NCBI RefSeq assembly: GCF_003958645.1
Contig: NZ_RXLO01000013.1
Coordinates: 46,864-110,863, forward strand
Source: Chitinophaga rhizosphaerae
GTDB taxonomy: Bacteria; Bacteroidota; Bacteroidia; Chitinophagales; Chitinophagaceae
Direction: 5' to 3'
DNA length: 64,000 nt
Shown here: positions 25,983 through 34,470 of the stretch, in pieces
Layout: every line of letters starts with the position of its first letter
Numbering within the stretch: the first letter of the stretch is position 1
Notes under the pieces: model-generated
What the model was told of the DNA's origin: nothing
What the model saw: only the letters and a program-made list of their open reading frames with translations
Databases searched by the model: none
Program-made: the position numbers and the translations under genes

Positions 25983-26966
25983 TTACCCTTTTTTGACGGG
26001 CGACAGCACTTTGAGACTGCGGTCGCTGATCCTCGGGGGGTACGTCGCCATTACCTTTTCCGGTGTTCCGGAAGGGTAACTGCTGCTGCGGCCGCGGATC
26101 TGCAACTTTCCCGACGGGTCTAATGTGATGAAGGCGAACAGCGAATCCTTGTAATAATGCGCGCCGGTATCGGTATAAATATAGGAAGCGCTGTTCATCA
26201 TGAAATAATGGACGCTATTGCGCTCGCCGTATCGGTCGTCATGATCGTGCCCCATGAACACGGCGCATACTTTCGCATTGGAACCGGATCGTTCGGCCGC
26301 ATAATTATGCTGGTCGAAGATGGTCAGGATATCGGCGGCGTTCCCCAGCTCGGTGGTCCACTCGCTGAGGAAAACGGGCTGATGCATGAAGACCACCACC
26401 GGCGCTTTCGCCGCTGCGAGGTCCTGTGCAAGCCATTCCAGCTGTTCCGGGTCGGTGAACGAGCGTTGTTCGGACGGCAGGGGCCCCCAGTTCGAGGTAT
26501 CGTAAGGCGCCAGCGCGCCGTCTTTCCCGCGCAGATAATTCCGGTCCATGATCACGAAATGGAATCCGCCCATATCAAAGGAATAATACCTTTTTTCCAT
26601 CCCCCACAACGCCATTATAGTAGCCTTGTCGCACACGTCCATATCGTGATTGCCGATAACGTGGTATTTGGGGCCTTTGAACCGGTTCCACTCGGCCATG
26701 ATGATATCGGAGCCTTTGGGACGGCAAAAATCGCCGCACTGGAGAATGAAATCCGGTTTCTCCTCCATCACCGCATCCATAAAAGCTTTCATCCGCCGCT
26801 CCTCGTTTTTCCCGAACTGGAGATGGTGAAGATCAGTGATGAACCCGATCCGCAATGGCTTGCGGAACGATTCGCCGGCAGGAGGAATGGCAAAGGAAAA
26901 CCCGGGCAAAAGGGACGCAAAGGCGCCCAGTCCGGCGCGTTGCACGAAAGTACGACGTGTCTGCAT
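25983..26966 (-). CDS. Tat-exported metallophosphoesterase
   Basis: The 327-residue product has a Tat-type N-terminus (TRRTFVQRAGLGAFASLLPG). All calcineurin-like metallophosphoesterase motifs are present in order: DLHH (D-x-H), QCGDF (GD), GNHD, FMHQP and GHDHD. These chelate a di-metal centre and hydrolyse phosphomono- or diesters. Twin-arginine export suggests the folded enzyme acts in the periplasm. The substrate is unknown. Upstream lies the 140-bp region with the LytTR-type repeats, which face the opposite gene. Confidence 0.85.
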   Translation of the reverse strand: MQTRRTFVQRAGLGAFASLLPGFSFAIPPAGESFRKPLRIGFITDLHHLQFGKNEERRMKAFMDAVMEEKPDFILQCGDFCRPKGSDIIMAEWNRFKGPKYHVIGNHDMDVCDKATIMALWGMEKRYYSFDMGGFHFVIMDRNYLRGKDGALAPYDTSNWGPLPSEQRSFTDPEQLEWLAQDLAAAKAPVVVFMHQPVFLSEWTTELGNAADILTIFDQHNYAAERSGSNAKVCAVFMGHDHDDRYGERNSVHYFMMNSASYIYTDTGAHYYKDSLFAFITLDPSGKLQIRGRSSSYPSGTPEKVMATYPPRISDRSLKVLSPVKKG

Positions 26967-27016
26967 ATCAATACATTAAGAATAGCAATGGAGAACAAAA
27001 TACGAATTTCCCCCCA

Positions 27017-27083
27017 TCCGTTAACCCAAACCCCCCATCCGTTAATTCCCGCTTCCCCACAGCCGTTTAATTCGTCAACTTTG
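27017..27083 (+). promoter_or_regulatory. LytTR-type direct repeats and -7 box for the LytS/LytTR operon
   Basis: TCCGTTAAC (27017-27025) and TCCGTTAAT (27038-27046) are 9-bp direct repeats starting 21 bp apart (12-bp spacer), matching the known LytTR site form [TA][AC][CA]GTTN[AG][TG]. A -7-like box CAACTTTG follows at 27076-27083, 29 bases after the second repeat. A looser third copy is at 27063-27071. The same repeats occur at 32487-32537. Confidence 0.7.
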
Positions 27084-27106
27084 TTGTCAAAGCAGAGGAG
27101 TAATCT

Positions 27107-27856
27107 ATGGTTACAGGTTGGATATTCGGCGCAGTCGCAGCAGGGTTACTGATCATGTGGGGGGTAAGATCGTATGGATGTACGGTTAGACTGCGCGGAC
27201 GTGTGAGGGCTCAATCGGATTTGCTCCGTAAGCAAGGGGCTGAACTGGAGAGAATGGAGGGTTTGTTGGGATTGAAATTGTTGCAGGCGAGGCTCAACCC
27301 CCATTTTCTCTTCAACTCCTTGAATTCCATTCAGTATTTCATCAGCCTGGACGATAAAAAAACGTCGCTCCAGTACATCGGACGGTTTTCGGCGTTTCTC
27401 CGGAAAATGATCCGGTACGGCGACGAAACGGCCATTCAACTCAACGACGAAGCGGAACTGGTGCGTGACTATCTACTGTTAGAGCAATACCGGTTCCCCG
27501 ACCGGTTCGAATTCGAGATCAACCTGGTCGGGGATGCCGGCCTGGAAGACATTCCCCCGTTCCTGACGCACCACCTCGTGGAAGAAGCGCTCTATCGCGG
27601 GGTTTTGCATCTCGACAGCACGGAAAAAGGTTGGATCCGGATCGAAGTGAAACCCGAGGGCGACAGCATCCGCATGGAAATTTCGGACAACGGCAAAATG
27701 GGCGATTTCGGCCGCGAAACGGAAGATCATTCCGCCATGCTGGACGAGCGCATCCGCCGGTTCAACGCCCTTCACACCCGGAACATCCGCCTCGAAACCC
27801 GGAAAGCAGGCGTGGAAGGAGGGCGCGAAAACACGGCCGTAGTCACCATCCGATAA
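27107..27856 (+). CDS. LytS-type histidine kinase-like protein with degenerate ATPase domain
   Basis: The 249-residue protein has one N-terminal membrane helix (about 4-20), a short helical linker and a His_kinase domain with the phosphoacceptor in RLNPHFLFNSLNSIQYF (His66). The HATPase part looks damaged. The N-box is LVEEALYRG instead of the usual LVENALKHG, so the Mg-binding Asn is Glu. DNGKMG keeps only part of the G1 box, and the G2 region (GLGL-x-N type) is replaced by SAMLDERIRRFNALH. It may be a weak or inactive kinase. An AGAGGAG sequence precedes the ATG. The LytTR regulator follows after 39 bases, so they form an operon. Confidence 0.85.
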   Translation: MVTGWIFGAVAAGLLIMWGVRSYGCTVRLRGRVRAQSDLLRKQGAELERMEGLLGLKLLQARLNPHFLFNSLNSIQYFISLDDKKTSLQYIGRFSAFLRKMIRYGDETAIQLNDEAELVRDYLLLEQYRFPDRFEFEINLVGDAGLEDIPPFLTHHLVEEALYRGVLHLDSTEKGWIRIEVKPEGDSIRMEISDNGKMGDFGRETEDHSAMLDERIRRFNALHTRNIRLETRKAGVEGGRENTAVVTIR

Positions 27857-27895
27857 AAAAAACACCGTATCTTGTTACCACCTCAAAACCCGTTT

Positions 27896-28654
27896 ATGAA
27901 AATCAAGGCGCTCATTGTGGAAGATGAAATCCTGAGCCGCGAATTCCTATCCAACATGGTCCGCGAGCACTGCCCGCAGCTGGAGCTTGCCGGCACGGCG
28001 TCTAACGTAGACGAAGCCATTCAGCAAATAGAAACACTTTCCCCGCAACTGGTTTTCCTCGATATCGAAATGCAGACAGGCACCGGGTTCGATGTGCTCC
28101 AACGCACGGCCGGCCGCCAATTCCATGTCATTTTCACCACCGCGTTCGATCATTACGCCATTAAAGCCATCAAGTTTTCCGCCGTAGATTATCTGCTCAA
28201 ACCGATCGCGTTCGACGAGCTGCAACAGGCCGTGGATAAAGCGATCAGGCAAATGGAGTCCGCGTCCGGCGATAACCGCCTCGACCTTCTGCTTAAAAAT
28301 ATCACCCGCCCCTCCGGCGACGATTTCTGCATCAGCCTTTCTACCTCCGAAGGCGTCGATTTCGTGCCGCTTTCCACTATCATCCGCCTCGAAGCCAAAG
28401 GCCCGTACACGATTTTTTTCCTGAAAGACGGCCGGCAGATCATGGTAAGCCGGAACCTGAAGGAGTATGAGAACTCGCTCCAGGAATACGGTTTCTTCCG
28501 CATCCACAACTCCAACATCATCAACCTCAAGGATGTGAAACGCTGGGTGAAGACGGACGGCGGCTATGCCATCATGAGCGACGGCGCCATGGTAGCCATT
28601 TCCCCTAAAAAGAAAGAAGATTTTATGATGCTGATGACAAGGCGGACGGTGTAA
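27896..28654 (+). CDS. LytTR family response regulator
   Basis: The 252-residue protein has an N-terminal receiver domain (1-120) with acidic pocket VEDE (Glu9, Asp10), phosphoacceptor Asp56 in LVFLDIEMQTG and the conserved Lys in LLKPIAFDEL. A linker leads to a C-terminal LytTR DNA-binding domain (about 150-250) with FVPLSTIIRLEAKGPYT, FRIHNSNIINLKDVKRW. LytTR proteins bind 9-bp direct repeats about one helical turn pair apart, and such repeats lie upstream of its own operon and of the monooxygenase/methyltransferase pair. The 3' end overlaps the convergent hybrid kinase gene by 32 bases. ATG at 27896 (MKIKALIVED) is the natural start of the receiver fold. Confidence 0.92.
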   Translation: MKIKALIVEDEILSREFLSNMVREHCPQLELAGTASNVDEAIQQIETLSPQLVFLDIEMQTGTGFDVLQRTAGRQFHVIFTTAFDHYAIKAIKFSAVDYLLKPIAFDELQQAVDKAIRQMESASGDNRLDLLLKNITRPSGDDFCISLSTSEGVDFVPLSTIIRLEAKGPYTIFFLKDGRQIMVSRNLKEYENSLQEYGFFRIHNSNIINLKDVKRWVKTDGGYAIMSDGAMVAISPKKKEDFMMLMTRRTV

Positions 28655-30929
28655 GTTCCGCCAGTTCTGCGATCGCCTGTTCGATCACGCGCCTGATCTT
28701 TTGCAGTTGCGCGGGCTCGGCCATGCGCGTTTGTTGCAGTGTCCGCAGCTCGCCACCGATATGTTCCGCCAGGCCGAAGAACCCGGCAGAGGTGCTCATG
28801 GTGTGCGCGATCTTGTACAGCTGTTCCCCGTTGCCCGATGCGGCGGCTTTTTCGAGGGCTTTCAGGTCTTTCGGGGCCTGCTGCGCGAAAGTGCGGATCA
28901 TTTCCTGCATGAACGCGGCGTTGTGGCGGGTTTGCTCGCGAAGGAAACGGAGATCGGCCACGGCGGCGGGGCGGTTGCCGGCAATGACCGACAGCAGCTC
29001 GTTTTCGCGGAAAGGTTTGGAAAGATAGCCGTTCATGCCCGCGGCGATGCATTTTTCCTTTTCGCCGCTGAACGCATGGGCGGTGATGGCGATGATCGGC
29101 GTTTGCAAACCCAGCTCACTGCGGATTTTCCGTGTGGCGGCGTATCCGTCCATACCGGGGATTTGGATGTCCATCAGGATGACGTCTGCCGTGTTTTTCC
29201 GCAGCCAGGTCAGCGCTTTTGTGCCGCTGTTGACGCCAAACGCCGTGTAGCCGTTGTTTTCTAGCATGAGGCGCGTCATTTTCTGGTTCAGGACGTTGTC
29301 TTCTACGACCAATACCCTGCAACCCGCGCCCCCTGTGGCGACGGTGGCTTCGGGCTGGCTGATGTCCTCATGCGCCGGGGCTTTCACGAACGGTAATTTG
29401 ACAGTGAACTCGGAACCCTTGCCCGGTTTGCTTTCCAGCGTGATGGAACCGCCCATGATCTGCGCCAGTTCCCGCGCAATGGCGAGCCCCAGGCCGGAGC
29501 CGCCGTATTTCCGGGAAATGGCCGTATCCGCCTGCGTAAACCGCTCGAAAACCGACGCCTGTTTGGCCGCGGAAATCCCGATGCCGGTATCGCGGATGCG
29601 GAAAACGGCACGCAGGGAATGTGAAGTATCCGCCTCGGCCGTGCAGCTAATCGTAACGCCGCCTTTTTCGGTGAATTTGACGGCGTTGGAAATGATGTTC
29701 AACAAGATCTGCGACACGCGCATGCTGTCGCCCAGGAGCGGCTGCGCCAGGGGCTCGTCGATGGTGAGCGTGTATTGCAGGTCTTTACTGCGGACCTTCG
29801 GGTCGAGCATGAGCCCGATGGCGTGCAGCATCTGGGGGATGTTCAACGGCGCGGCGGCCACGGAAATCTTGCCCGCGTCCAGCTTGCTGAGGTCCATGAT
29901 ATCGTTGATGGTCGCGAGCAGGTTGCTGCCGGAAGTGGAAATGGCTTCGAGGTATTCGTTTTGGCGGGCAGACAGGCGCGTTTTTTTCAGCAGCTCCGTG
30001 AAACCGAGGATCGCGGTGAGCGGGGTGCGCAGCTCGTGGCTCATATTGGCCACGAATTCCGATTTCGTGCGCGACGATTCTTCCGCCATCACCCTTGCCT
30101 TTTCCAGTTGTTCTTCGATGGTTTTACGGAGGAAGAAAGTCGGGATGTCGGGCGTGATCACGGAAGTGGCCGGCATCCCGTTTTCCCGCGCCAGGCGCTG
30201 CAGATGCTCATTGATCTTGTGTGGGGGCGACATGACGAACGTACATTGCGCATCGCCTTTCGCACGGCAGCTCACTTCCACCGCGGTGAGCGGCAGCCCG
30301 AAACTTTCCTGGCACCAGCCGGTGGAATACCCGGCGCTCATGATGCAAACCGGTGCATCGGATTTTACGCCGGCGCGTACCCAGGCGTCCGCTTCGAATG
30401 AAAACGGGTGGTGATAGTGGAGGAAATAGCGGTCGTCGGGCGAGGGCGTACTATCCGGCAGGATATCCACGAAAGCCCAGCCCGTATAAGCGAAATGCAC
30501 CGGCCCGGCCGACAGGCGCGACAGCGGGTCGGTGACATTCATTTTTGCATGGAAAGCCTTGGCGTCGTTGATGCCGATGGCGTGGGAAATATCGAACAAA
30601 AAATCGCGCCCGATCCCGAAAGCCTCGCTCTGGCCGCGGTCTGCATAGAGATGGCGGATGCTGTCGAGAAAATCTTTCGAAAAAGCGGAAGCCCTTACCA
30701 GCACGTATCGCTCGCCCGAAATTTCGATGGTGCCTTCCGAGGGGCGCATCCGGATATCGGAAAAGTAGGATTTCACCGTTTGTTCCGCTGCGCGGAAATA
30801 AGGATCGAACGCCGCCGGTACTTTGACGGACGGGGCATCTGAAGCTGGCTGTGGATGCGGGCCGGAAGCGGCGGCTTCCAGTTCCCTGATCCGGTTTTTC
30901 AACGCTGCGATCTGATCGGTTGCTTTCAT
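28623..30929 (-). CDS. Hybrid histidine kinase with XylR_N/V4R sensor, receiver and HPt domains
   Basis: The 768-residue soluble kinase starts with a short coiled coil (about 5-20). Residues of about 70-235 resemble the effector-binding domain of XylR/DmpR-type regulators: GERYVLVRASAF, then SFEADAWVRAG, PVCIMSAGYSTGWCQ and EVSCRAKGDAQC. The last segment places Glu218, Cys221 and Cys229 with the same spacing as the zinc ligands of the DmpR/PoxR V4R fold. Then come a HisKA domain (MSHELRTP, His298), HATPase (DTGIGI, GGSGLGLAI; about 395-512), a receiver (Asp587 in ILMDIQIPG) and an HPt domain (His709 in YKIAHTMSTSAG). It should sense a small hydrophobic or aromatic ligand. It starts three bases after the monooxygenase gene, in one operon. 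Confidence 0.88.
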   Translation of the reverse strand: MKATDQIAALKNRIRELEAAASGPHPQPASDAPSVKVPAAFDPYFRAAEQTVKSYFSDIRMRPSEGTIEISGERYVLVRASAFSKDFLDSIRHLYADRGQSEAFGIGRDFLFDISHAIGINDAKAFHAKMNVTDPLSRLSAGPVHFAYTGWAFVDILPDSTPSPDDRYFLHYHHPFSFEADAWVRAGVKSDAPVCIMSAGYSTGWCQESFGLPLTAVEVSCRAKGDAQCTFVMSPPHKINEHLQRLARENGMPATSVITPDIPTFFLRKTIEEQLEKARVMAEESSRTKSEFVANMSHELRTPLTAILGFTELLKKTRLSARQNEYLEAISTSGSNLLATINDIMDLSKLDAGKISVAAAPLNIPQMLHAIGLMLDPKVRSKDLQYTLTIDEPLAQPLLGDSMRVSQILLNIISNAVKFTEKGGVTISCTAEADTSHSLRAVFRIRDTGIGISAAKQASVFERFTQADTAISRKYGGSGLGLAIARELAQIMGGSITLESKPGKGSEFTVKLPFVKAPAHEDISQPEATVATGGAGCRVLVVEDNVLNQKMTRLMLENNGYTAFGVNSGTKALTWLRKNTADVILMDIQIPGMDGYAATRKIRSELGLQTPIIAITAHAFSGEKEKCIAAGMNGYLSKPFRENELLSVIAGNRPAAVADLRFLREQTRHNAAFMQEMIRTFAQQAPKDLKALEKAAASGNGEQLYKIAHTMSTSAGFFGLAEHIGGELRTLQQTRMAEPAQLQKIRRVIEQAIAELAELTPSALSSAS

Positions 30930-30932
30930 GTT

Positions 30933-32432
30933 TTACGCGATAGCGTCTGCGGTGCGGACGGCCGCCCGAGACTGGGGTACATCCTTTGGGGAATCTCCCA
31001 GTAAAATACGATAATCTTTCGGGTTGATCGGCTTAAAAAATTCGTACGGCAACCAGCGGGTGGCGGTGGTACGAAGGCCCATGTCGCGCATTAGCTGGTC
31101 CAAATGCATGAAATTGAACGGCGCCACGCAGGTGCCGCTGAACTCCCCGGCAATCGGCCTCCCGGATTGGCGCCAGTTGCCCATGAACGTCATGTCCGCG
31201 CGGATCTGTTCGGGAGGCGGAAGGCGCAAATTTCCTTGTGCATAACGGACCAGCCAGTTGGCGGCGATTTCGGAAGTGAGGGTCGTGAACAGACTGGAGT
31301 TATATCCTACGAATCCCAGGTTCGGCACATCGGGATGGAGGATGTTGCGGAACAGCCGGAAATGCCCCTGTTCGCCGATGATATGTTGCCGGTGCCGCGC
31401 GTCGAGGAAGGGCAGGGTTTGACGGAACCCTGTGCCGCAAACGAGCACGTCTGCCTGCAATGAACCGCCGTTTTTGAGATGTATGACATCGCCCTCGATC
31501 CTTTCTATTTCCGTTTGCTGCGCCCGGATGGATCCGGCTTTCACTTTCTCGTAAAACCCTTCCGGCGCCACGCCCAGGCTGCAGCTGATCTGGTCTTCGA
31601 TGCGGTGGGTGGGGAGCATGTTGCAGGCTTTCAGTTTGAACTGGGTTTTTAATAAGAGTTCCAGTCCCCGCCATTGCATCCATACCATGGGCTTGCCGGC
31701 GGAATGGAGGAATTTCTGGAACGGGGTTTTATATGGTGCGTTAAAGAAAGCTTCGGAGAAGCGCGAGAAAAGGAGGTAACGCATATTGATGAGGTTCCCG
31801 AAGTAGCGCGGCACTTTCCATTGCGCCTTGCGGAACAGCAGATGCGTTTCCGTGGCGATGCCGGCCGACAAGGTAGCCACGTCTGTCGCGGATTTGGCGA
31901 ACCCCACTACGGCCACGCGCTTTCCTTTCAATGCGGCGGCATCGGTGATCTGGCTGGAATGGAGGAGCTGGCCCCTGAAAGATGCCGCACCGGGGAAATC
32001 GGGAATGCTGGGCGTGCTGAAAGTGCCGGTGCAAACGGCCATGAAATCGAACACCTGGGTGTCCGTTTGTCCGGAAGGCAAGTGGGTGACGTCTGCCAGC
32101 CAGGCGCCATCTTCGTGGCGCAGCCAGGAAACGGCCGAGTTGAACCGGATGTTGGGCAATAGGCCGAAGTGTTCGGCGTACGATTGCAGGTAGCGTTGCA
32201 CCTGTTCGCCGGAAGGCCAGAGCGGATAATCTTTCGGCATGGGGAAGTCGGAAAAGGCGTATTCGTCGCGGGTAGTTTGGGTGGCAACGCCGTGATAGGA
32301 GCGGCTTTTTTCCCATACACCGCCGATAGCGGCGGCTTTTTCGAACAGGGTGACGCGGTAACCCGCGCCCAGGAAAGCTTTTGCGGTGACGAGGCCACTG
32401 AGGCCCGCGCCGATGATACCGATGTGTTGCAT
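30933..32432 (-). CDS. Flavin-containing monooxygenase (class B)
   Basis: The 499-residue enzyme has an N-terminal FAD-binding Rossmann motif (GIIGAGLSGLVTA), the FMO/Baeyer-Villiger fingerprint in the form FRGQLLHSSQI (FxGxxxHS), and a second nucleotide site VAVVGFAKSATDVA whose GxGxxG is altered to GFAKSA. VLVCGTGFRQ is the conserved ATG-like segment near the FAD. Such enzymes use NADPH and O2 to oxygenate nucleophilic N or S atoms or ketones. ATG at 32432 is used because it directly precedes the Rossmann motif. It is the first gene of an operon with the V4R hybrid kinase, which may sense its substrate or product. Confidence 0.87.
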   Translation of the reverse strand: MQHIGIIGAGLSGLVTAKAFLGAGYRVTLFEKAAAIGGVWEKSRSYHGVATQTTRDEYAFSDFPMPKDYPLWPSGEQVQRYLQSYAEHFGLLPNIRFNSAVSWLRHEDGAWLADVTHLPSGQTDTQVFDFMAVCTGTFSTPSIPDFPGAASFRGQLLHSSQITDAAALKGKRVAVVGFAKSATDVATLSAGIATETHLLFRKAQWKVPRYFGNLINMRYLLFSRFSEAFFNAPYKTPFQKFLHSAGKPMVWMQWRGLELLLKTQFKLKACNMLPTHRIEDQISCSLGVAPEGFYEKVKAGSIRAQQTEIERIEGDVIHLKNGGSLQADVLVCGTGFRQTLPFLDARHRQHIIGEQGHFRLFRNILHPDVPNLGFVGYNSSLFTTLTSEIAANWLVRYAQGNLRLPPPEQIRADMTFMGNWRQSGRPIAGEFSGTCVAPFNFMHLDQLMRDMGLRTTATRWLPYEFFKPINPKDYRILLGDSPKDVPQSRAAVRTADAIA

Positions 32433-32486
32433 GACAATGGGGTTTTGTTCCGTGAAATTAGGGATGCGCTTCCCCGTTCGAAAGCG

Positions 32487-32537
32487 CCGATTAATGATTG
32501 GCGCCTCCCGGTTAACCCAAAAGCACTCTCCATTAAT
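32487..32537. promoter_or_regulatory. Three LytTR-type direct repeats in the monooxygenase/methyltransferase divergent promoter
   Basis: CCGATTAAT (32487-32495), CCGGTTAAC (32508-32516) and TCCATTAAT (32529-32537) start exactly 21 bp apart. The middle one continues as GTTAACCCAAA, an 11-base identity with the LytS upstream site. On the plus strand CACATTTA at 32567-32574 lies 29 bases after the last repeat, the same offset as the -7-like box of the LytS operon. No comparable -7 box is clear toward the monooxygenase. Confidence 0.65.
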
Positions 32538-32581
32538 TGCGCCGTCCATCACCGCACCCGATCCCGCACATTTACAAAAAA

Positions 32582-33490
32582 ATGTTACCCCAAATGTTAG
32601 CAACATCCGCATCATTCCGGTTTTTACACCGCATCATCGGCAACGGTGGCCCCGAGCCCCACGAATACGCCGAACTGAACGAGATCTTCGAATACATCGC
32701 CGCGGCCCTCCGGGCCGGGGAGTTTTCGAAAGCAGACCAGGAATCCCTGTACGAAGGGTTCGGCAGCAACGAAGCCATCGGCCACACCATCCTCGGCCAT
32801 GCCCGCGCCAAACCGTTCGGATATGCCGGCGATTTTCTCATCATCGATAAAATTTACCGCCAGGAAGTAACGGAAGACAGCCGCCTCAGTAAATGGGACA
32901 TCTTCTGGCATCGCCAACCCGCTACCCGCGCGGTCCGCAACCGGAAAGACTACTTCATCCGCATGGTCCGCAAAACCCTCCGCGCCCGCGATTCCTTCCG
33001 CCTGCTCAACATCGCCAGCGGCCCGGGGCGCGATCTCGCGGAAGCGTATGCCCGTATCGATCCCGCCAGGATGCAAACGGTTTGCGTGGAAGCCGACGAT
33101 AAAGCCATCGCTTACGCGTCAAATCTCAACGTTTCCTTCAAACATCACATCGAATTCATTCATCGCAATGTATTCCGCTTCGATACGCACCAGCGGTTCG
33201 ATGTGGCCTGGAGCGCAGGACTGTTCGATTATTTCGAGGACGGCGTTTTCGTGAAACTGTTGCAAAAGATGATGGGCTGGACGAAGCCCGGCGGCGAAGT
33301 GATCGTCGGGAATTTCGGGGACCATAACCCCACGCGCGGTTATATGGAGATCATCAGCGAATGGTACCTCCATCACCGTTCCGCCGGCCACTTGCGCGAG
33401 CTGGCTTTGCGCGCCGGTGCGGATGCGGAGCGGGTGTATGTGGAACGCGAGCCCGAGGGCGTGAACTTCTTCCTGCACATCGGCGTGTAA
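32582..33490 (+). CDS. Class I SAM-dependent methyltransferase
   Basis: The 302-residue protein has an N-terminal helical region (about 1-130) with FGYAGDFLIIDKIY, then a Rossmann-type methyltransferase domain with motif I LLNIASGPGRDLAEAY, an acidic residue after the next strand (VCVEADDKAI), and VAWSAGLFDYFED and KPGGEVIVGNFG for later motifs. The N-terminal region recalls a methyltransferase group that includes PhcB-like proteins (makers of 3-hydroxy fatty acid methyl ester signals), but that similarity is from memory and weak. The substrate is unknown. It is divergent from the monooxygenase across the repeat array. If transcription starts just past 32574, the ATG at 32594 (MLATSASF) may be the real start. 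Confidence 0.8.
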   Translation: MLPQMLATSASFRFLHRIIGNGGPEPHEYAELNEIFEYIAAALRAGEFSKADQESLYEGFGSNEAIGHTILGHARAKPFGYAGDFLIIDKIYRQEVTEDSRLSKWDIFWHRQPATRAVRNRKDYFIRMVRKTLRARDSFRLLNIASGPGRDLAEAYARIDPARMQTVCVEADDKAIAYASNLNVSFKHHIEFIHRNVFRFDTHQRFDVAWSAGLFDYFEDGVFVKLLQKMMGWTKPGGEVIVGNFGDHNPTRGYMEIISEWYLHHRSAGHLRELALRAGADAERVYVEREPEGVNFFLHIGV

Positions 33491-33555
33491 CCATTGGTAA
33501 AGCCGGCGAAATTTTTTATTTTGGGTCATCCTTCCCAAACCCAGGATTCCCCATT

Positions 33556-34470
33556 ATGCCGAACCATCGCTTTTGTCTCCGGACGCTCTGCCTTTTCGTG
33601 GCCCTTCCGCTCGCGGCCTTTTCCCAGAAGGAAGACCGTAAACTCACCGCCCAATTGCTCGAACTGACGCGCAGTTTCAACGGCGACGTGGGTATTTACG
33701 TGCAGCACCTGAAAACGGGCCGCTTCGCCGCCATCAACGCCGATACGGTGTTCCCGACCGCCAGCATCGTGAAAGTACCGCTGCTGGTAGGGCTGTTCGA
33801 CAAGATCGATAAAGGGGAACTGAGTTACCACCAGCCCATGGTGTACCGCGATTCCGCGAAATACGGGGGCTCGGGGCTGATGAAGCTCTTCAAAGACAGC
33901 GCTGAAACGGAAATCAGCGTGATGGCCGCGCTCATGATGTCTTACAGCGACAACACCACTTCGCTCTGGATCCAGTCACTGGCCGGCGGCGGGCAACGCG
34001 TCAATGAAATCCTCGAACAATATGGTTTCAAAAACACACGCGTGAACTCGCGCACGCCCGGCCGGGCCGACATCTGGAAGATTTACGGTTGGGGGCAGAC
34101 CACGCCCCGCGAAATGACGCGCCTGGTCTCGATGATCCGGAAAGGGGAGATTTTAACCCCCGCCGCCTGCGACCGCATGTACCGCCTTATGTGCCGCGGG
34201 TATAACGACGAATCTTCCCTGTCGCAGATCCCGCCTTATGTACAGGCTGCGCATAAAACAGGGGCGGTAGACGATGCGAGGGGGGAAGTGGTGCTGGTGA
34301 ATGCGCCGCACGGCGATTACGTGTTCCAAATCGCCACGAAGAACATTAAAGACCAACGTTGGGCGGTCGACAATGAAGCGGTGGTATTGATCAGGAACGT
34401 ATCGGCGGCGATCTGGCGGCATTTTGAGCCGGATAGCGACTGGAAGCCGCTGTACACGGTTTACAGGTGA
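33556..34470 (+). CDS. Secreted serine hydrolase of the class A beta-lactamase fold
   Basis: The 304-residue product has a signal peptide ending near AAFSQ (residue 24). The serine active site is intact: SIVK (Ser70, Lys73), SDN (131-133) and KTG (234-236). The omega-loop region before QTTPREM (about residues 160-180) has no Glu-x-x-x-Asn motif, so the deacylating Glu of true class A beta-lactamases appears to be missing. It could therefore be a penicillin-binding or peptidase-like relative instead of a resistance enzyme. ATG at 33556 is chosen for the signal peptide. Its last 10 bases overlap the convergent gene. Confidence 0.8.
   Translation: MPNHRFCLRTLCLFVALPLAAFSQKEDRKLTAQLLELTRSFNGDVGIYVQHLKTGRFAAINADTVFPTASIVKVPLLVGLFDKIDKGELSYHQPMVYRDSAKYGGSGLMKLFKDSAETEISVMAALMMSYSDNTTSLWIQSLAGGGQRVNEILEQYGFKNTRVNSRTPGRADIWKIYGWGQTTPREMTRLVSMIRKGEILTPAACDRMYRLMCRGYNDESSLSQIPPYVQAAHKTGAVDDARGEVVLVNAPHGDYVFQIATKNIKDQRWAVDNEAVVLIRNVSAAIWRHFEPDSDWKPLYTVYR

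Noticed and set aside
32487..32537. CRISPR-like short repeat array
   Set aside because: Repeats are only 9 bp with 12-bp spacers and vary between copies, and no cas genes are present. LytTR binding sites explain them better.
33361..33555. Upstream extension of the serine hydrolase to 33361
   Set aside because: It would overlap the methyltransferase by 130 bases and bury a good signal peptide; the ATG at 33556 is better.
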